Source: Telmatactis stephensoni (taxonomy: Eukaryota > Cnidaria > Anthozoa > Actiniaria > Isophelliidae). Taken from it: a stretch of DNA of 64,000 bases. The stretch is from positions 909,501 to 973,500 of the forward strand of contig JALIZF010001866.1 of assembly GCA_029948255.1 (NCBI GenBank). The letters run 5' to 3'. Below are positions 36,307-47,656 of this stretch, one piece after another; positions within the stretch are counted from its first letter, which is position 1, and each line of letters begins with the position of its first letter. Below the pieces are notes generated by a model, which worked only from the letters and a program-made list of their open reading frames with translations, ran no database searches and was not told where the DNA came from. A program made the position numbers and the translations under genes.

Positions 36307-39300
36307 ATGGATAACCAACTAAAAGAACTGTTTCAACAGCTCCACGATACAGCGAAGGAAAAAGGATTCGTCGACAATAATGTCAAAGAAGCCATCTTCA
36401 AGATCTTGAAGTCTAAACAAGATAAACAAGGTTTGAAGATCTGTGTTTGCTTTATGATTACATATCAGTTAAAACAAATAGGACGTTTAGGTAATATAAT
36501 TAACATAATCTGGTGTATTTCTTTATCTTGGTTTTATAAGCCTTGGACAACTACAAGAGCAGCAGTTTTGTTCTGAATATTTACCACTCCCCCAATTAGG
36601 CACAATTGTTTTTTACTGACGCCTTGGTTTCTAGGCGATAAAAATACTGCTTCCTTTATCCATAGGAGTTATCAAACTCGTGGATTTCATTGATGTTAAA
36701 AGTTTCCACAGCAAATATGTTTAAATTTTTCTCTCACTTATAATAACTGTGGCAAACTCAGCATGTTCTTTTAGCTAGGTTTTCATCTAGAATGTTCATG
36801 TTTTGGAAGGTTCACTGATTTCCATGCTGGGTGCATGCATGGATTTATCTGTACATTTCACAGCTGATACATAATTATGATATAATTATTGTATAATCGT
36901 ATTAGTGTGGCCACTGAAGATAAAGATATGTGATAAGGATAAATCAAGTGATATAAAGAATTGCTATCTATTAGAATTAATTATATTAATTAACAAATAT
37001 AATGATACATGTCAACAGCAAGAGATTATTTAAATTAAGTCTTATTATTGTTTCAGTAATGTCAAGGAAATATGTATAAATATGATAAATATTGGTTTAA
37101 GTAACACTGTATTTTAATGTATGTTTTAATTTTTACATAATTTTGAGCAGAGAGACTGGTTGTTACAACAATAATACAGACAATACTTGAGCAGCTTAAG
37201 AAGATTCTGATTTTCATCAGAATTGAACCTGATAAAGCAAAAGTGTATGATATCTTAGCAGAACTTGCCAAATCAGGTAAGTAAGTTATTGATATAATTT
37301 TGAAGTTAATTAATATATTTTCACCTGACTTTCATTCTGCTGCATTTTGTGCTAAATTTGTAACACTTTATTGTGCCCTCGTGTGACCTTAATAGTTTAA
37401 CATTATCTGGTGTTTTTTGTGGATCATATATACATTTCTGTCATTAAATATGTGACAAATTCAATTATCGCTCTGGGCTGTAAAACCACAGTCCTTTGTT
37501 TGACCAGTAGGAGCCTAATCCCCAAAAAAGTTGTATGCAGCTCGTAATGGTTAATCTTCTCGTTTTCGAAAAATCCTCAAATTTATCACCAGGAACATTT
37601 TTTCTTTCTCACTGTCCATTGTCACCGTTCATTGTAGTATTTATTACGTCGGTATTATTATGTCGTGATGTGTTGTCATGTCATAACAATGCATCATGTG
37701 GTACAAACTGACCAATCAGAAAATCAGAATTTGTACAGTATATGAAAATTGAATGATAAAGTAGTATATTAATTAACCTCTAGCGATGCATTCTTTGTTC
37801 CAGATGAAGTGAGAGATTTCTGTGTGGTTGCTGGCTGGATACCAATTGCACTGGACTATTTGGAGCATGTTGACCAAAGTGTTGTTTTACATGCCTTACG
37901 ATCAATTGGAAATATTTGTTATAACAATGGTAAGTTTTTGCTAGAAATATATATTAATCATATTAATAGTGGAAAAAATCAATGAGATACCATTCTTTGG
38001 AACTTGGACAACTGTCCCCTATTTAAAAGTGTCCAGTTGTCCAAGTTGCTCATAAAAAGAGGTTAAACAAAATTTACTCCCTTGATATTGTGGATTAATG
38101 TTTCTCTAGAGCTTGGTCGTAAATCACTGCTTGGTGCTAATGGTGCTGATGATATTGTCCGTAAACTCACAATTTTAAACCAAAATTATAATCCTACAAA
38201 AGATAATAGAATGGAAGTTGTCATATGTGGATGTGTGCTCAACCTTGCCACTGATGATGGTAAGTTGATCAGGAGAGCATATAACCAGGGAACGGAGTCA
38301 CATGAGTCAATTGTGATGTGATTGGTATTTTTAGGCTCCCAGCCACTTTCACACACTAAAAAATGTAAATATTTTCCATGCATGGGCTACCAGAGCATAC
38401 TGAATTCAAGTTCAGAAATAGCCAGATGTGGGGCAACATGTCAAATTCAGCAGCCAAAGGTTTTTGGCACAAGCAAAGTCTCTGATCATTGTCTTCTGGT
38501 AATGCTTTCCTGCTTAGATAAAATCATTAAATCAGTACTTTAAAGCCAGCAAAAGTCTTAAACTAGGATGAAGACATATATAACTCACTGTTGAGGTTTA
38601 GAAATAACACCATGGAACTTTTCTAGCAAGTTGTATGGAACAACATAATTCCACCATGTTTCAATAATTGAAACATGGTGGAATTATGTTGTTCCATACA
38701 ACTTGCTAGAAAAGTTCCATGGTGTTTCTAATTATTGCAATTATTGCTGCAGTTGTTGTGCACAAAATTGTATATTTTCTAACTCTTTTGTTTCTTTACA
38801 GAGGAGCTTGCTGAAGACTTTGTCAACTGTGGTGCCATGCCTCATCTTTTAGGCCTGGTTCAAAAGAGTATCCATGGCAACCTTGTGCTTTGTAGAATGG
38901 CAGTGTCTGCTATCTCTCAGCTACTTGAGTGTGGTATGTAAGCCCTACACTGTACCTACATCTACATTGTTCCAGAGTCTTTTCCTAACCCTAGTTGGCC
39001 AGCAGTTCTGGTGTAAAGTATTTCTTTCAGTGAACAAATTTAACAATCCTGCAATGAGAGCTCACACCCTTCAGCACTCAAATGAAAAGTTCAAGTTCTA
39101 GCCATTTCAAATTAAATCATGTGGTCTACTATAATATTTATGGAGAACATTGAATACAAATTAAGGAAATGGGAGGGAGACAAGACCTGCAAGACTATGA
39201 ATGGGAGAAGGCAGATATCTTGGCAGAATAGGGGGAGAGATGAGGACGGCGATGACACAAAGGAGAATTGTCCCTGTATCAACTCAAGGGTGTAGTGAGG

Positions 39301-42300
39301 GTGGCAAGAGGGGGGGGGCTGATGGTGACCCCCTCCCTAAATCTTGGGCTTCATCCCCCTATTGTGTGAAGGTTGATCTTTAGTTTTATCGACTTCCTAG
39401 AGCATCTTAGTCTTCAGTTAGTTTGCAAAACGTTGAGGAATCTTTGTCGAGATCAATTTTTACTTGTTGAATTCTTTAAATATAAAAACAAAGAGTCTTG
39501 AACTGAGATCTTCGATTAAGGTGTCCTAAATGACAAAACTCGCCCCGACCCCCCCCCCCCCGTCTCTGGTAAGACCTCACTACACCCCTATAAGAAGTCC
39601 CTGCTTCATGTCCACTAGGGCAGAGACACCAATTGTAACTTGTCCTGTAACGTTTTCTGCAATATTGCATGCAAAGTGGTACAGGCGAAAAACACATTGC
39701 GCATACTCCCCGAAGTTTTAAATAAAACCATTGGAGGTTTAGTAAACCTTGAAAGTTAAGGCTGTCCGTGAAAAGTTAGTGGTTATTTTTCTAAAACATC
39801 GTCGCTTTACTTGTTCTCTTTTCCTGGTGAAATAATACACGAGAAATTCGCATAATAAACGACAATTGAATCGACAGTACCTTTATTTATCAACACGAAC
39901 GTGTCCACGAATTCCCGCCGAATTTTCGAGTATGCGCAATGCGTTTTTCACCCGTGTCATGCAGAGTAGGGTTGTGTACAACTGTCTTTGCAAAAGGAGA
40001 ATAAAAACTACTTTTGCAGAAAAAGTTGCATGCAATGTTGCAAAAAAAAGTTACAGCACCATGTGCCGGTCCACACGTACTTGCAAAGCTGCCACATGGT
40101 TGTTGTGCGCAACAATGTCGAATCGTTTTTTTTCTTGGTTGCCATGGTGATAAGCCTTGTTTTTTTTTCTCAACAGTTACTGGTAAAACAAGTTTTAATG
40201 AAAGTGGAGGACCGTCGATACTTCTACAAGCACTGAAAGAAGCTTATCGGGACGAAGAGCTGTCGTATCTTTTACTTGAAGCTCTTCATCCACTTGTCAT
40301 GGCTGATGGTAACGTTTTGTATTTTATTTTGCATGCGCAGTTGAACACTTTGATCAGGGTATCAGAATTTGTGAAACCAGGAACCCCTGATATTGGGCTC
40401 TTGAAGAAACTCATTCGCAATAAAAAGGTCAATATAGAAGTTTCTACTGGCCAGAAAACGTATTTCATATCAGCTGTTGGGACCATGCATTGTCCGTATT
40501 AGGGAGCTTTTCGTATCAGGTGTCTCCAGTTGACGTTCAGCACTATTTTAGTGTTATATTCGCTGCTTTTGAATTATCACAACCATTTTAACCTGATTGT
40601 TTTACGTTACAGATATCATGAAGAAAGAGTTGGTTAATGCACGATGCACTGCAACACTTGTTCACGTTATCGCCTTGTGTAAAGAACGTCAAGACGATGA
40701 AAGTGCTAAATACAGACTGGAGACTTCTGCTGATATGATAGTCACTATTCTCACAGACGGTAAGACTGTTTACCTGATAGATATCGTTTTAGTAGTAGAT
40801 GGAAAATGGCCAATCAGAGCACACTTGCTGTACATTCCCGATAAATCCAATCTGACATTTCTTCTTTTATTGCAAACCGAAAACGGAGGTGCGTTGCGAG
40901 TTGCGAAGAGAGTTGCACTCGTCTGACATTTTAACATTCCACCAACAACTTGCAAGCTCCAAGAAAAATGCCTCATATAGCAGGGCCTAAACCCTTGAAG
41001 TTCTGTTTTCCGACCAAGGAGATTGAAACTGTTTTTATATCCTAGATGAGTGTATGAAGAGGCTGTTTCAAGATGGTAATGGAGTCGTTCTTGAAGAATG
41101 CATAAAATGGTTGAATTCAAGAAATAAACATTTAGAAATCTCTGGTGCGCTTGCTTTGGGAAACTTTGGACGTTCTGGTACGTTGAATGCATGATCTCTA
41201 ATTCTCCTCGTCGAGAGACTTTTAACAATAGAGCCATTGGGCCATTTTTACGAACGAAAGTAAGACGCGTCTCTTCAATAACTGAAGGCGCGAACCTCTC
41301 CGTATAACGGCACTTTTATTCAAAGACGCGCCGTATCGAGGGACAAGGTTCTGATCTGTTCCTCGATAAGGCTCACATAAGGCGCTCCTTAGACTAAAAG
41401 TGCTGTTTATATGGAAAGGTTCGCGCCTTATTTAAGTCGCGTCTTAGACTAAAAGTGCTGTTTATATGGAAAGGTTCGCGCCTTATTTAAGTCGTGTCTT
41501 AGACTAAAAGTGCTGTTTATATGGAAAGGTTCGCGCCTTATTTAAGTCGTGTCTTAGACTAAAAGTGCTGTTTATATGGAAAGGTTCGCGCCTTATTTAA
41601 GTCGTGTCTTAGACTAAAAGTGCTGTTTATATGGAAAGGTTCGCGCCTTATTTTAGTCGCGTCTTAGATAACTGACGCGTCATATTTTCGCTCGTGTAAT
41701 TGGGCCTAATGTCTTCAGATGGTCCAACCCTCATTCGTCTTGGTTTTCTCTGAATTATCTATAACTAAGTATAAACAGCAATCTATTCTTCTATTCAATT
41801 ATTTGCATTTGTTCTTTCATTTAGATGAGAACTGCATTAAACTGGTCCAGAAAGGTGTCCACAAAGACTTGTTGAACTTCTTATTTCTCGTCCAACAAAG
41901 ACCTGTAGGTCTACATCTCGTGTTTTGCTTTTGCAATATTTTGAAAAATTCGCCGTTTTCATTCATTTGACTCTTTGTCTATTCCAGGAACCTTTTAAAT
42001 ACATCCAAGCTGTCTTTGGTGCCATTAAAAACCTAGCCCTACCTGGTAAGTGGCGTTTTGAAAGCGTCTAGAAACTGTTATAAATCTCTACCCTATACCC
42101 CCTACCCCTCCCCTCCCCGGTGGAGTAGGAGGAGGAATCAAAGTACAATGTAAAAGGTAATTGTTGTTGGTACAATTTCTTGTTGCAGCTGTCAACAAAC
42201 CTATCCTTCTTGCCGATGGTTGTTTGGAGGCTTGTTTAAATCAGTTGGGATCTCAGTCACCACAAGTACTTTATAAAGTACTTGGTACATTGTGTGCATT

Positions 42301-45040
42301 GATGGCTGCTCCAAGTAAGTATATTTATTGGTTTTCTTTACACATTGAAATGTCCTCAATACAAGGTACAAGATTCAGTATGCGAAGTGTTTTGCGTAAC
42401 AGATAATGTGTACCATGTACTCCCGCATTAATGTAAAGAGATCGCTGCCCCACCCTACTGGTGTGCAAGCTGAAGGAAAATGTCTCGGCGGCAAGTCGTG
42501 AATTTGAAGGAATCTATTTGCCGTTGCGGTCCGAGCCAGCGTTTGTCACTGCGACTCTTTGCTTAATGTTTCGAAATTGTAAGCTGGAATTATCTTCTTC
42601 AGCATTGCGCACAATAGCTGTACCAGCAATTTCACGAGAAAAAATTATTGCGAGACAGAATTTTGTTCCCGGGAGGGATACATTCCATGGTTTTGATTTA
42701 TTATTATGGACGGTACACACTGGAGAATTGTCTTAGCAACAATTTTCCTAGCGTGCACCGACGTTAATGAATCCAAGCGCATTGGTTTGTGAACTATGAA
42801 CTTATGTGCTATGCTCTTTTTGTTAGTTAGCAGTTAGTGACCGCACTGTTATAATGTTTGGTCGTTCGTTCATCTTTAGGAGCTCATGAACTTTTGGGCT
42901 TTTCCTCGCACTATAAACACCTGCACTTGCACCTTTATTCAGTGTATTGAAATCATGACAAAAATTCTAGTAACCTTTGTGAGCTGTAAGACATAACAAG
43001 AGAAATAATAACTTTCCATCCTATCCAATGCCCTTCTCTCCCAACCCAAACTTTGTGGGCCTAGTACTTAACCAATTCCTTTCACGTTTTATCATTCATT
43101 GCATAAAACATTCGAGTTAGGTAGAACAAACCATAGCTATAATCAACAAACGAATTGCATTTCAGACGGGTTTTTTAGTTACAAATCACCATGTAGTTAT
43201 ACAGTCATGGAGTTCATTCAAGACACACCAGCACCTTATTGCACTGTGTAGAATTTCCACGTGAGTTGCCTTTCATTATCACCAACTTTTGAATGATCAC
43301 TGTTGAGTTGTTTCATTTCGCATTTCTTAGTCAGTAAAAAGCCGGGCTTTCATGTAATTAACTCGACTTTTTTCTTGTTAGGCAAAGACGCGTCTGTCAA
43401 ATCTTCTGCAGGTACGAAAAACCGCCATTTGTTCGTACTTTTGTTGAGTGAGTCTTGACACCTGCATTTCTGACTGTAGATAAAGTATCTTGAGAAACAA
43501 CACAAAGTAGAAGTAGACGAAGTAGATGAACATTCGGTTTTTTAGTTTTTCGTTGTGTAACATGGGCTCCCTGTGTAGCCATGATATTTCTGTAAAATTC
43601 ATAACGAAGTAACGAGTACTACAAAACATAATATCTGCCGAATAACCAACAGATGTATAAGAATACTTTCACTATAAAGGAACAATGGACCCAGCCCCGC
43701 TCCTCACCCAAAAGTTCCCGTCATGGTCTTGAGCCCCGTTATACTGTACCATCAACAATGGTATGTTGTTTTTTTCTTTATTTAAACAGAAAATACAGCA
43801 AACACGATTGCCAATAGGGAACAACTAGACGTTTTGATTCGATTGAGCAAGAGTACTGGGTACGAGGAAGTGAGAGTGGAGGCCAGTCGAGTGATAGCTC
43901 TTATTGTGAAACATGGAAATTCCCAAGGTAATGATGGACTCCTCGCTCCTACGCAGGTAGCCCACCGGGGAAAAATACGCTGGTTTATACTATTGTTTGT
44001 AAAAAATGCTTAATTAATTCAAGTCCTTAATTGTCCTTCCTAAGGGTGGGATAGGAGTGTGAACTAGCCTGTGACAATATGAGAAATTCAATATTTAAAG
44101 CACTTTTAATCCAAGACCTTTTCCACTTCAAGTAATGTTTTTTCTTTTGCGAAATTCCTATACCATGATGGAAGTGTTGTGATTTGTTTGTAGAGATAAG
44201 CAACAAGATCATAACCAGCGGAGCCCTTCCTCAAATAGCAGAGATTGTGAACTCACCCAAAAACGTGGTTCAAAATGAGGCCTTGATTGCAATGACTGTC
44301 CTTGCTACGACTGTTGAGCGTGAGTATGAAACCACTCTACTACAATAAAAACACATAATGAATGCATGAATTAAAGGACGAGGAATTTATATATAAAGGA
44401 ATGGATCCATGAATGAATATATGAAAGCATGAATGAATACATTGATGAATGAATTGATAAATAATATAGGTATGAATGAATAAATAAAAAGCGAAGGAAG
44501 GAAGAAGGAAGGAAGGAAGGAAGGAAGGAAGGAATCAGTGGTATAAGTTGTTGATCTCAGAACATAACACACCGACAACTTTTCGACAGTGGTGCTCAGG
44601 ACATAACTCACTGTTTCGACAGTGGTAGCCTGTAGTTAATAGCTCAAACGTATTTTTTTCCAGCGGAATTCTACCCCAAACTGCGAGAAACCGGTTTAGC
44701 ACATACTTTGATAAAACAACTCAAAGAAGGAAGTCTTTCGCCTCAGTCGTGTTATAATGCTATGGCATATCTAGAAGTACTTTCTATGAAAGGTAACTTT
44801 CATTCTCTTTGCAACACTTGCTGTCTGTTTGCAACATAACTGCTGTGAAAAATGTAAAACTATAATTCTATAACTCTCAACACGTTCGTATTTGCTTTAG
44901 ATTATTTCGCCAGAGATCTTCAGGTTGCTGGTCTGTGTCGCGTACTTGAAGGCCTGGTTGACCACACGGATGAAAACGTTAAAAAACGTGCCCTCATCAT
45001 GGTGACGAGGCTCAAAGCCAAAGAATTAGAGGAAGACTAG
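36307..45040 (+). CDS. RAP1GDS1: RAP1GDS1/SmgGDS-like armadillo-repeat protein, complete, 16 exons
   Basis: SmgGDS is a cytosolic armadillo protein that binds polybasic-tailed small GTPases (RhoA, Rap1, Rac) and acts as exchange factor and chaperone for them. Exons: 36307-36430, 37151-37276, 37804-37929, 38110-38259, 38802-38933, 40177-40308, 40613-40759, 41046-41177, 41825-41904, 41988-42045, 42189-42314, 43382-43411, 43790-43927, 44194-44319, 44664-44792, 44901-45040. They splice in frame to 631 aa (human 607). Matching blocks include ALRSIGNICYNN, SGALALGNFGRSDENCI, IKNLALPAVNKP, VLYKVLGTLCALMAAP and VVQNEALIAMTVL. Most exons are 126-132 nt, about one ARM repeat, and all introns but one are phase 1. 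Start: MDNQLKELFQQL at 36307 aligns with the family start, although an in-frame ATG lies at 36289. Exon 12 is only 30 nt (a Ser/Ala-rich linker). Confidence 0.93.
38606..38726. repeat. Perfect 121-bp palindrome
   Basis: Two 60-nt arms, exact reverse complements, with a one-base spacer. The left arm opens AACACCATGGAACTTTTC. It lies in RAP1GDS1 intron 4, 75 bp before exon 5. No other transposon sign is seen. Confidence 0.95.
41239..41706. mobile_element. MITE with internal 55-bp tandem expansion
   Basis: The ends GGGCCATTTTTACGAACGAA and, on the minus strand, GGCCCAATTACACGAGCGAA are imperfect inverted repeats, both leading to GACGCGTC. Inside, a 55-bp unit opening AGACTAAAAGTGCTGTTTAT is repeated five times at 41391-41665, nearly identical. 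It lies in RAP1GDS1 intron 8. Confidence 0.85.
44494..44534. repeat. (GGAA)n microsatellite
   Basis: Short run of GGAA units in RAP1GDS1 intron 14. Confidence 0.85.
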
Positions 45041-45183
45041 TGACTAGGATAGTCGACGTATCCACTTTAGTGATCCAACACAATTGAATTAATAGTTTAT
45101 GTCCATGCATACTTTATTTAAAGATCTTCATCAAAACTGTTAGCAGTCTTACATAGGTAGGAACGGGGTGTGGTGGTGTCAAC

Positions 45184-45254
<71 letters not shown>

Positions 45255-45937
45255 TCTCTGAACACTTTTAGTATGTATGTATTTTAAATTGTGACTGATC
45301 ACATCAAGAAATATCTGACAAAAAAGTGTCGTTTTTCCTACTTCCTTATAAGGAAACTTGTACTTACCATATTTAGTTAATTTCTAGTCAGCCATCTTGA
45401 TTTCTGGCCGAAAAAGGACTGGAAAGTAAAAAACAGGGATCCCAGTTTATTTTACCACAGGAAGCCCGAAAACGACACCAATTTATTGATATAGATCCAC
45501 GCACAACAAAATATAGTTATAATATCTACATCTCTCCATGAAAAATCACAAATAGCTTAGTCATATTTATGTAGAATATTGAGAATATAGATTTAGTCTA
45601 GAATAATAGTACACACCAAATAACAAGCTGTAAGTTTGAAAAATGAAGAACTTGGATTTTATTTACCTTACCTTGGCGGTCTAAATTTCTCTATTTTATT
45701 CAAACAAACTCTTTTTAACTTTTGATAAAATATACAGTTACTGGTTAGTTTTTCTTATCTTTACTGATTCTAAGTAAATGTTAGTCAGGTACCAAACAAC
45801 GCCGCGGCGTTAAAAGGTTTTGTAAAAGCAAATTAGAAATAATGTTCAAATAGAGATTTCAATGAATTTTGACTTGTTTGTTCTCAAAAATGTTTCATCA
45901 ATATTTTCCTTTTATTTTCTTTGAACCATCACTGTTA
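45041..45937. other. Convergent intergenic region
   Basis: 0.9 kb between the RAP1GDS1 stop and the stop of the acidic secreted protein gene on the other strand, so it holds two 3' UTRs. It contains the TC microsatellite at 45186-45259 and, on the minus strand, AATAAA at 45911-45916. Confidence 0.7.
45186..45259. repeat. (TC)n microsatellite
   Basis: About 74 bp of CT dinucleotides with one CAC interruption. Confidence 0.97.
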
Positions 45938-47024
45938 TTATTCATGATAACCGTCTTCATCATCGTCACCATCGTCATGATTATCATCATCATCTTCAGT
46001 TCGATAAGGTCGTAAATAATTCGAGTCCACAACATCTGAAATTCGTTGCACGTTGTCACTCATTTGATTTCCATGATTTTCAATTGCGTCTCCAACAGCG
46101 CTAACTAGCTGCCCTCCAAGTGCTATCTGAGAACTCATATCGTCACCAAAGTTCTGCGTTAAATCGCTTAGGTATGTCACTCCCTTACCCCCAGGTAATA
46201 TGGAAGAAAGTGGTACATACTGGCGTCGTACCGACTTTTGTCGACCTTGATCTCTGACGGGTACGCCTTGACCTCCTTGTAAGATAGAGAATTAGTTGGT
46301 TACAAGGGTTTCCAAAGTAAATATTAAGAGAAACAATGGGGTGTTACTGAGTATATGTCCAAAATTGTAATTTTGGAGTTGGCATCGCATTTGAAAGCCA
46401 TCTAAAACGTTTCATTCAGCTTTATTCAGTTTAACTCAGTGCACGTACTTCATCTACATACACCTATTTCAGACAAGGTTATCAGAGCTAAAGGCGATAG
46501 GCGATAGGAGATAGGTCATTCCACTATTCACGGTTGGGTATTCTATTTGTTTTTATTAAGAAAGTCAACAATCATACAATCATATTCAATGTTCGGAGCA
46601 AAACGAACGGAATAAAGAAACTATTTTTAAAACTTCTTGATTACTTTGGAATTCAAATAACCTATCTCCTATCTCCTATCGCCTTAATGTTTAGCTCTGA
46701 CAACCTTTTTTTGAAATAGGTGTATCTGCTAAACACTGTCGAACCCAGACCGTTTGGTTAAAAGACAAATTGGCGTACTCAATACATCCATTTAGTAAAA
46801 GAAAAAAGAAAAAAACCAAAAAATTGATCAACAAAAGTGATATAACGCCGGTGGGTTATAAAACATCTTCAAATGTCTTTGAAGTCATCGCCATTAATTT
46901 CTTTGTGTTTCAAATTTCATGGATGATAGAACAGGTCAGTCAAAACCATTCACTTACCTTCAAATCCACATAAAATATGAAAACCAACTAAACTGAGAAC
47001 AAGAAATACAATCCGATTAAACAT
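45938..47024 (-). CDS. Small secreted protein with acidic C-terminal tail, 134 aa, two exons
   Basis: Not recognised. Exon 1 (46958-47024) codes MFNRIVFLVLSLVGFHILCG, a typical signal peptide, and ends after the first base of a codon (phase 1, donor G|GTAAGT). Exon 2 (45938-46275) begins at acceptor ACAAG| and is open to the stop. The mature part starts basic (RDQGRQKSVRRQY, with a dibasic RR). A middle follows that looks amphipathic (LTQNFGDDMSSQIALGGQL, then SAVGDAIENHGNQMSDNVQ), and it ends TEDDDDNHDDGDDDEDGYHE. No cysteines follow the signal peptide. AATAAA lies at 45911-45916 on this strand. The single intron holds a MITE (46459-46724). First of five neighbouring genes of similar build. 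Confidence 0.8.
46459..46724. mobile_element. MITE, ~266 bp
   Basis: Inverted ends TACACCTATTTCAGACAAGG and CCTTTTTTTGAAATAGGTGTA. Each is followed inward by a TCAGAGCTAAA word and by GCGATAGGAGATAGG repeats that pair with each other. It lies in the intron of the 45.9-47.0 kb gene. Confidence 0.8.
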
Positions 47025-47656
47025 CCTTAAGTCGTCTCATTGCAACAAAAGCCACAAAAAGCAGGGTTCGGGCTCGAAGGAATAAACCTGGAAAGGGTTA
47101 TTACACCACCTGTAGATTACGGCTCTGGGCATGACCTACTCTTGAAGGAATTCATAAACGCGTGAAAGACGCGAATGTCTATTTATTTCTTTATTTCAAT
47201 ACAAAAATGTTGTGTTTGCACCAGTTTCTCATGATGTTATTTCGTGATTTTAATTTTATGCTGGCATAGTAAAATTACGATTTAGAACGAACATCTGAAT
47301 AGATATGAACATTGCGTTGTCAGCGATACTTACAAATATAGATCGGCGAACAATTTGCAATTTCAAGTACAAGTACAGATCATCTTTGAACTCAATTTTG
47401 CTCAATATTGGTATACTACTAAATTGCTTGTAATATATGTTAAGTTCGACCGTGGATATCGATTCCTAGTTACAATGTGATGTCAAGTCTGTACTTGTCG
47501 ATGAAACTTCATTTGTAGTCCAATTACCTCACCTCGCAAAACGACTCATCAAAACCCAACGGTTCACTGAATGTACAGAAGAAATCTAACACGGCCCATT
47601 TGTCCAATTGCAAAACTTTTTACAACGCATCTCCCTACTCCTTTGACATAAATTCG

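Noticed and set aside
39866..40176. ORFs extending upstream of RAP1GDS1 exon 6
   Set aside because: A clear acceptor CAACAG at 40171-40176 fits phase and family similarity; upstream residues do not match SmgGDS.
45114..45302. Minus-strand Arg-Glu repeat ORF
   Set aside because: Translation of the TC microsatellite.
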